This document shows positions 57,229 through 64,000 of a stretch of DNA of 64,000 bases, one piece after another. Position numbers and translations under genes: made by a program. The notes beneath the pieces were generated by a model. It saw only the letters and a program-made list of their open reading frames with translations, was not told the origin of the DNA and made no database searches. This DNA comes from Chlorokybus atmophyticus (taxonomy: Eukaryota; Streptophyta; Chlorokybophyceae; Chlorokybales; Chlorokybaceae): NCBI GenBank assembly GCA_009103225.1, contig RHPI01002533.1, positions 1,161,692-1,225,691 on the forward strand, given 5' to 3'. Each line of letters begins with the position of its first letter. Position 1 is the first letter of the stretch.

Positions 57229-60200
57229 TCACCTCCCTGGGAGCACGCAACATGGCACGAGGATCGACAACTCCGGTCTGCATATGCAGCACTTCTCGGT
57301 CATGCGCCTGTGCTCCTTCTGACCACAGCCGTCACAGATATAATGACCGCAGCCAGGATAGACAAGCCATGTGCTGGCGTCGTCCGACCAGCAAATGGGG
57401 CACTGACAGTCTTTGTTGGCAACCTCGCACTCTGATGCTGCTGACTTGGCTGCCTGTTCGGTCTTAATTGCAGACAGCTCCTCCCGCAGCTTCTAAATGG
57501 CAGTTCTCTCTGACTCCAGCTGCGACATACTTGCATCCGCCTTGCTTTTCATCGCGGTCAAGTCCTGGACAAGTGCAGCAAGCCTTTGTTCAGCAGTCTT
57601 CAAAGCCCGCAGGACTGCCTTCTTTTCGAGGCGTGCAGCAGCATCTGCGTCGGCTTGCGCCTTGCTGTTGCGTTCCAAGTGCTCATTTTGCGACTGCATA
57701 CGCTCGAGCTGATGCGCACAGACACAAAATGGGACAAAATGAGAACAGTAGCAGTGTTTAGTGATGATTCAACTAACTGCTAGACCAGTAGTACCTGCTT
57801 TTGCAGCTGAGACCAGTGTTGGGACTCTGAGATCCTTTGCTGGCGTACTCCTGCCAGCTGTGCGTGTTGCAGGTCTTGCAGCTGATGCATCAGCACCGCG
57901 GAGTACCGTTGCGCCTGCACTTGACAACACGGTCATGGCCTGCATTGGATGCAATGCATCTTGACAGAGCACGACACATGTGCACGCAAGCAGGCATGCA
58001 TGCACGCACATGCATGCACGCGTGTGTGCACGTGCAACTGCGCATACACGAACACCTCCGGGAGCAGGCATGGGCACGCGCATAGGGGGCATTATCAGAC
58101 AAAGCCCAGTTAAAACAAGGAACCCATGTACTACTGAAATTTGGCATGCATGCAAGATGTTACCTGCTCGACTTCGTTTTCGAGATGCTTGCACCCTTCA
58201 GAAGAGCGATGTGCGGAGCTCTCAGCCAGGTGCGCCCTTTGCTCGCTTGCTTGAGCTGCCAGCATGCCTCTTTTGCCTTGTTTGTGGCTTCCTCAAGTTC
58301 CATCGATAGCGAAGCCTCGCGCTGTCCAGCATGCCTCAAGCAGGCATTCAAACTCTGTGTTTGAACAACACAGCCAGTCAGTCAACCATAATCAGTGACT
58401 CACAACACACCCAAACAGCGCAAGTCTTCAGCACCTGCACTTCGGCATCAACGAGCACTCGCAGGCGTTGTGCGTGATTACGCTCTGACGTGGTCAGAAA
58501 GTCTTCCGATTCAACGCCCTGGGGCTTATGCAGGCGCACGTAGCACACTTCACCCGTGCTGTTCGGACGCACCTTCACTTTGTGTAGTTGTTCCACAGCT
58601 TCTGCAAACGGCTCTACCAAGCCCAAGCATCAGTCATGCGCATGCGCACGTGCACGCACACACATATGTGCACGCGCGGGCACCTGATGTCAGCTCCAAC
58701 AACGCTTTGTACGGTACACTCGCCCTGCTGTATAGGACCTTCGCCTTCAGCACCGTCACCACAGGCACCGGTAGAAATTGATTGTCAGGCTGGTGAGACA
58801 GCAGCACCTGTCGTTTGGTGAACAATATTACACATAGTGCAGCGCACTACCAAACAATGTCCGCCAATGCTGCGTCAGTCAACCTGCAGGGCAGAGGAGT
58901 TGAAGTCACGGCGCAAGTCTTGAGGGCCATACCTGCATGACACCACATACACATCAGCCTGAGGCCCTGAGCGTGCTTTCCGAAACAAGTGTACGACTTG
59001 GCTCACTACCTTTCATGCATCAACAGTTCTAACAGCAGACCAGATTTTGCAAACACCAAAGTGTGCACTGCAGTTTTTACCCATCAGGTGGGTTGTCAAA
59101 CACAAGCCTGCGATTACTGCCACCGCTGCCACTGGGAGGCATCTCCACGGGGTCGTGCGGTTGTTGCGCAGGACCTGCTGCAGATGCAGCTCACACATCC
59201 AAGCAATGTGCTTTTGTGTGATTGCGCACTCACCCGCTGATTGTTGGTGGAGACCGAGTCCTTGCACGGATGGAGCCATGACAGTAGCACCCAACTGCTT
59301 AGCCTCTGCTCTCCACCTGGCCAATGATGTGATTGGCTACTGGCACTTGTCTCCTGAGCCAACATTCTTGCAAAGGAGTTGACACTATGGCATGCTCTTA
59401 AACGTGTGCACCTTTTTGCTTACTCTTGATGCAAGCGCCTCATCTTTGTGACTTTGCTGCTCACATGGTCGTAGAGAGCGAGTGCGCTCTTCCTGCAGGG
59501 CATTAGAAGATTTGCTGAGCGATGTTTTGACTTTACAACGCCCTGACTTGCAAAACAATAATGACTACCTCACGCTAAGAGGAGCATGCATGCAAACCAA
59601 CACACGCACGTGAGCACCAAGTCGAGTAATTTGTGTTAGTGCGTGTGATGCCCAAATCCTCTGGTATGATACTGCTTTGCTCCACCACACGCAATGGCAT
59701 TGCAAGCCAACTTTGGGCAAGTATCACATGCACAAGAGGTACTGGGGCACACTGCACGAAAACAGCACTCACTTGCGCATTTTGCCAGGGCATAGAGGGC
59801 ATCTTTCAGAAGCCTCAGCAAGCGTGGTAGCAGTGCTGTCCAGCAACTGTTCATCCTCTGTTGCGTATAGGCTGCACTCTGAGTCAGTCATGGCGTGGCG
59901 ATTTCATGGAATCGTTGGAGTGTGCCTGGCTCATCTTTGAGTACATGCAGAAGGCTTCAAAAGGCAGTGCATGCACAGCGGAGTGAAGGTGTCTGTGCCC
60001 AAAAGATGCTAAGCGGCAGTTTCAACAGACTGCGCAGCCGACTGAGCCATGCATTTTTGCATTGTAGATATGCATGCGTGCAGATCGTTGTGGAATAGCA
60101 CAACACTCCTTAAGTTAACAAGCTTACCACATTGAGAAACTACTAGCAAACAACCAGTTGCCTTACCAAGATCCACGCAGTGCACCTCCAGCGTCCCCCA

Positions 60201-60480
60201 ACCAGCGCATAGACAATAGCGGAGACAAGCTGCAGCGGTGCATGCCCCAATCCTCTGCATACAGTTCATTTCTTTGCCGCGACGCCCGGCTGCTGTCCGC
60301 TCTCGGATGTGACAGAGCGTTCTGCAGGCTGTGAAAGGCTCTCAACATGGGTGCGCTGGTGGTGTTCATGCCCCAACGCCATGCAGTGCGCAGAGTCAAA
60401 AACCCAAGTTAAAATTTGACCCAGGCAGCTGCCTGAACTGGCTTGGGCCCAGGCCTCTGCACGTGTGCCTTGTTTACAAC
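57229..60480 (-). pseudogene. Coiled-coil RING-finger E3 ligase-like gene, multi-exon, damaged
   Basis: The C-terminal exon (about 57,712-57,229) encodes a coiled coil (MQSQNEHLERNSKAQADADA ... LESERTAI), an in-frame TAG, then KLREELSAIKTEQ and a RING-HC finger: CPIC, PGCGHYICDGC and CCIC, ending at TGA 57,229-57,231. The exon before (about 57,910-57,793) ends QLQKQ at a GT donor and joins in phase. Exons further upstream at about 58.17-58.35, 58.45-58.63, 58.67-58.82, 59.09-59.18, 59.24-59.32 and 59.79-59.86 kb are protein-like, but one (58.2 kb) needs a frame shift. RING domains recruit E2 enzymes; the substrate is unknown. The 24.6 kb fragment is a related copy. Damage may be real or sequence error. 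The gene is tandem with EMC10 on the same strand. Confidence 0.55.
57965..58085. repeat. Alternating purine-pyrimidine tract (TGCATGCA/CACG)
   Basis: The tract is rich in CATGCATGCACGC and CACGTGC steps, with Z-DNA-forming composition, inside an intron of the RING gene. A similar short tract lies at 58,635-58,685. Confidence 0.6.
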
Positions 60481-60759
60481 TGAAGCTGTACTGAGTGTAA
60501 CGAGCGCAGGTTGCGCCGAACATGACTAGTACGCACTTGTATGCGTGTCACACTGGTCAAGCAACACTACTGGCCTAAGCTTTGCCTTACCTATGTACTG
60601 CACAGGTTCATGCCACACGTGCAAGACTACACATTGGTACAAGTTAAGCAGTGTATAAAGGAGTATGGTGCTGTACTTCATATTGTAAACTTGGCATTAA
60701 CCACCGCACACCTTTATGCCCGTAACATCACAAACAATGCAGCTGAAGTATGCAGTGCA

Positions 60760-62647
60760 TCAGTTGGCTCGTCTCCGAGGGCCTCCACCACCAGCACCAC
60801 CAGCGCCGCCAGCAGCCTGCGCGACTTCTGGGTTTGCTTGTGATAAAATATTCAGCACCAGCAGCACGCCCGGAACAAGAACCATCCACTGCACCAACAA
60901 ACCACATCAGGAGTTGTTAGGTAGGATATTGGAACGGGAACTCAGGGTTTGGCGAACTATCTCAAGCCCGCAAGATCTGCACACAGGCCTATAACACATG
61001 CCATGCACGCCACACAGGTTGCACACTTACATATTTGCGGAAGAAACTGGGCTCAGGTGCTGGTGGCAGCGGCTTGCCGTCCGGCCCTACTTGCTGTGCT
61101 CCTTCAAGTCCTGCTTGACTGCCTGCTTGCAAGCCAGCGGGCTGCCTTTGCACAATATGCGAGTTCAATCTGTGCAAGCGCACGCATGTCAGCCCGCATG
61201 CTCTCAGCTGTACAGTCAAGGTTCAGGAACAACATGCATCATTCCATCTCATAGCTGCTTGGCAACATACTTTGGCGCTTGCACTGGCGTCTTCACCATA
61301 CAAGTGCTGTCGAACTGCCAACTTGGTGGCTGCAAGTAACAAAGTGAACATCATTGAACTGCACAAGGGCTGGAGGATGACCCAACCAGGCTGATTGGGG
61401 ATGCATTGTTAATAAACACCACGCATGCACAAATGCCTAACCTCAACCACAGCATTTGCATCACAGACGCCGTCTGCGCTTGAGTACTGCAACGAAATCG
61501 CATTGCCATGATCATCCTGTTCGCAATAATGCGCCCTTGAGTCAGCCAGCAGCGCACTCACGTTGCAGTCAATGTGTCATAGTGTTGTGTGCGGTCATTG
61601 CTGCTCTGCAGTGTGCGCGCACGGGGAATGCGTACCATGTTAAATGTTAGCCGCTCGCGCAACCCTGCTTGAGCGAGGCACCTCTGCTCAAGCACAGCAC
61701 TGTCAGTCACACGCAATGTTGACAACTTCTATGATGTGCCCATGTAACACTTGTTGAGGATAATAACATACTGCTTTGATTGACGCCATCAGGTTGCCAG
61801 TTGACTCTGGTGATATCAGGTTGACCGGCACGCGCAAACGGTAGAACCCATTGCTTTCAATCAGGGCCTGCCACAGTTCTGCAAGCGATCAGCCCTCGTC
61901 TCAACTGCATTTGCAACATCTCAACGCATGCACCAACACAAAGCAAGCCATACCAGGAACTGAGACTTCTCATCGGACGTCAATGGCTTTCGCGTCAATG
62001 TTATGCTCTTGATTGGTACTCTGAAAGCGGAACTGGAGCCCTACGCATAGCATGCATTGCAAAGCTGACGCGAAGCAACAACAAGCAATGCTGTGCAAAT
62101 GTGCATTACACAACACCGTCATAATAATAGCGCATGTACTCACATCAATCGCAGAAGCGGAAGCAGGAAAGTACTTCACGACCAGTTCGCCAGCCTCCGT
62201 GAAGTCGCTTGCTCCGCTGGTCAGGTCGTGCTCCAGTGTAAGCAGCGCGGTCTGCGCTTGCGGAGCTGTTGCTTTGCCGCGGGCGGGATTGCGTGAGGCA
62301 AGAGTGTCCAGCTGCGCAACATGAACACAAGTTGGTCGAATCAAATCACATAACACAGCTAACTCACGGTTGATATACAAAGTGGCACAGCGGTTTCCCG
62401 GAAAGGACTCTAGAGAACGGGCATGCCGGACTAGTCATATTCAAGCGATTGTGTGCCCAGTGTTGTTAGAAGGCCAAGCATGGAAAGCATAGTGCGGCAC
62501 TGAACGCTGTCCTGCCTGCGTGCGCGGGGCCCAGTCCTCATCGTCGAAGCCATCCGCCGACGCGGCTGTCGTCACAGACACCAGCAATGCGAGCAAGCAG
62601 AACGAGACGGCCACCGGCACCACCGCCGCCGCCCGACGGCACCTCAT
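60760..62647 (-). CDS. EMC10: ER membrane protein complex subunit 10
   Basis: Nine minus-strand exons (62,516-62,647; 62,144-62,311; 61,954-62,040; 61,772-61,867; 61,636-61,683; 61,442-61,516; 61,271-61,329; 61,031-61,169; 60,760-60,888) join without a stop into 310 residues. A signal peptide (MRCRRAAAVVPVAVSFCLL) starts it. The lumenal domain follows: LTLEHDLTSGASDFTEAG, RVPIKSITLTRKPLTSDEK, NGFYRLRVPV, CLAQAGLRERLTFNM, GNAISLQY. Then comes PSFFRKY directly before one membrane segment (WMVLVPGVLLVLNIL) and a Gly-rich Arg tail. This order and spacing match animal and plant EMC10. EMC inserts tail-anchored and multi-pass proteins into the ER membrane; EMC10 is its peripheral lumenal subunit. 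Intron 1 seems to use a GC donor (CAG|GCAGG). The gene is head-to-head with ROMO1. Confidence 0.93.
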
Positions 62648-62926
62648 CGCCACAATGCCGCTGCAGATGCTATGCACACAGCATGCCTTTCTCTTTGTTG
62701 GGAGCGGTGCCCGGGCGTGCTACTTCCATGCTAACCCACAGCGCGCATCTCTCTCGCAAGCGCTTTAGTGTGTGGCTTCAAGGCAGTGGCGGCACCGGCG
62801 GAGAGCGACGTAGCGCAGGGTGCAGGCATACAAGCGCTGAGGTGTTGCTTGGTTTCTGCCCTCAGGAAGGAAAGGTCACTTGTCTCGGGACCTAAGGGCT
62901 AGCTCGCTGCAGCAGCACCAGCAGCC
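62648..62926. promoter_or_regulatory. Shared divergent promoter region, EMC10 and ROMO1
   Basis: Only 279 bases separate the two start codons, so both 5' UTRs and promoters must lie here. The EMC10 side contains a CCACCGCCGCCGCC stretch. No TATA box is obvious. Confidence 0.65.
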
Positions 62927-63766
62927 ATGTCTAGCAGCAGCGACCGGTGCATGAAGACTGTCATGCGGGGCGCTGCTCTTGGCGCTGGGATTGGGGGTGC
63001 TATAGGTATGCTTCCTACAATTTGCGTCGTTGCGCGCAGTTCTTTTGTGCAGGCCAGTAAACAATTGTTCGCAGTGGCCACTGGTATTGCATGCTGATTC
63101 GTTGATTGTTGCTTTGGCATTCGCTGCCAAACATGTTCAACAAGTGCAGTTGCTTGTGAAGGTTGCATGCTGGCACGTTTTCCTGACGCAAACAGTATGC
63201 GTCGGCGCTCGTTGACAAAACAACTGAAACAATTAACATCACGTTCCTGTGCGTACATCCTGCTTGCAAGTCAGCCGCATGCGTACGTGTATATATGATT
63301 TCGTTGCTGCCAGCCATTTGCTGCAAGGCATCACGCAAGCAGAAATGATAGCATTGCATGCACATAGGCCGTCTGCTGGTTTCACTTGACTGGACCCATG
63401 CGCGCATGGAATGCTTACCCACCTGCCCCTGCAGGTGTGATGTATGGCTCTTTTGAAGCGTTTCGCTACAAGGTACGCAGTAAAGCTATGAAAGTATCAC
63501 TAACGTGATGCACAGTGAGGTGCACTTACAACGTCATCAAGGCCCCAAGTGGTGAAGTCTTGGATGCAAATTGGGGAGCGCGTTGCATGCATTCAAGTGC
63601 ATGAGATGCATTGTGGCAGCGAAACTGACAACCAATGGCATGCACTGGGCAGGTGCCAGGCTTGTTCAAGCTGCGCTACATTGGGCAACAGACTTTGGGG
63701 ACTGCCGCTGCTTTCAGTGTCTTGCTAGGAGCAGGCTCGATTATCCGGTGCGGGCGTCACGATTGA
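62927..63766 (+). CDS. ROMO1: ROMO1/Mgr2 family inner mitochondrial membrane protein
   Basis: Three exons (62,927-63,005; 63,435-63,472; 63,653-63,766; GT-AG introns) encode 76 residues: MSSSSDRCMKTVMRG, a first Gly-rich membrane segment AALGAGIGGAIGVMYGSF, the family signature EAFRYKVPGLFKLRYIGQQT, and a second segment AAAFSVLLGAGSIIRC. Human ROMO1 has 79 residues and plant homologues about 74 with the same pattern. The yeast member Mgr2 is part of the TIM23 translocase and controls lateral release of proteins; animal ROMO1 is linked to reactive oxygen species and cristae. It is too short and too split to be found as a single open frame. No defect is seen. Confidence 0.95.
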
Positions 63767-64000
63767 TGTAGCTGCAAACTCAACTTTGAACACTGCATTC
63801 CAAGCTGATGCCGCCGTCGTAAATGCCAACTCGCCTTGACGACAAAACCCCCTCAATGTTCCAGCCATTGCAAACGGTTTGCTCCAAAGGATGTAGCGAC
63901 CGTCAATGACAACAAGCCAAGGTGGTGGTTCAGCATTTTTGGGATGCAGCTGGGGGCATGCTGACAGCGGTTTCATGCTTAGCTTAGAAGGGAACAGCAA
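63725..64000 (-). CDS. Partial open frame at the window edge, unknown
   Basis: A minus-strand frame of 91 codons enters from the right edge and stops at 63,725. It has protein-like composition (PPPWLVVIDGRYILWSKPF, then TTAASAWNAVFKVEFAAT). It would converge on ROMO1 and overlap its last exon by 42 bases, so the coding part may end earlier at an intron. I do not recognise the family. Confidence 0.35.
   Translation of the reverse strand: MLFPSKLSMKPLSACPQLHPKNAEPPPWLVVIDGRYILWSKPFAMAGTLRGFCRQGELAFTTAASAWNAVFKVEFAATSIVTPAPDNRACS

Noticed and set aside
45353-57520. Alternative genetic code with TAG/TAA read as Gln (as in some ulvophyte algae)
   Set aside because: Several in-frame TAG codons fall where Gln fits, and the uORF, EMC10 and ROMO1 end in TGA. 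However, the intact genes use only CAG/CAA for their many Gln residues, the broken element genes also contain in-frame TGA, and AdoMetDC-ODC ends in TAG. Decay by C-to-T change explains the data.
57493-57712. Plus-strand frames over the RING gene (57,468-57,783)
   Set aside because: The minus strand shows a coiled coil, a RING finger and an in-phase splice, so the plus frames are shadows.

Overview
This window is nuclear DNA of a eukaryote, most likely a chlorophyte green alga (AT/GC-balanced, intron-rich, repeat-laden). Three observations support this. Genes are split by GT-AG introns. The S-adenosylmethionine decarboxylase transcript carries the small upstream reading frame known from plants and green algae. 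A TGTAA motif, the usual green-algal poly(A) signal, lies about 255 bases past that gene's stop. The transposon types (chromodomain and methyltransferase-bearing Gypsy elements, algal LINEs, a Plavaka/CACTA-like transposase) also fit. The species cannot be named from the sequence.

Layout. 1-11.2 kb: repeats, a LINE 3' end at 2.5-3.1 kb, an assembly gap, and long AT-rich stretches without recognisable genes. 11.2-14.9 kb: the best gene of the window, an AdoMetDC-ODC fusion (868 residues) with a conserved 45-codon upstream ORF and a duplicated upstream element. 16.4-21.9 kb: LINE 3' ends, a LINE reverse-transcriptase scrap, and the 3' half of a chromodomain Gypsy element with a 1,685-base LTR. 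21.9-30.6 kb: mostly unrecognised sequence, with one degenerate coiled-coil/RING fragment and a 550-base gap. 30.6-34.0 kb: a decayed Gypsy element (Gag, protease, RT, RNase H). 35.2-39.9 kb: a second Gypsy element whose pol carries the start of a cytosine-5 DNA methyltransferase between protease and RNase H, with a large internal deletion. 40.5-41.1 kb: a small four-exon unknown gene. 41.6-51.6 kb: a possible composite DNA transposon bounded by inverted repeats, holding a zinc-finger Plavaka-like transposase, a Tudor-like plus phage-type DNA methyltransferase gene, and an OTU-protease gene. 51.8-53.6 kb: an unknown multi-exon gene. 54-55.8 kb: a Gypsy integrase ending in a PHD-like finger. 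57.2-63.8 kb: host genes, namely a coiled-coil RING gene (damaged), EMC10 (nine exons), and ROMO1/Mgr2 (three exons) head-to-head with EMC10.

How it fits together. The fusion protein would make both putrescine (from ornithine) and the aminopropyl donor (decarboxylated SAM) for spermidine synthesis, and the upstream ORF would let polyamines shut off translation of both activities at once. EMC10 (ER membrane insertase) and ROMO1 (inner mitochondrial membrane) are housekeeping genes sharing one short intergenic promoter. Most of the rest is a graveyard of mobile elements, two of which carry unrelated DNA cytosine methyltransferases.
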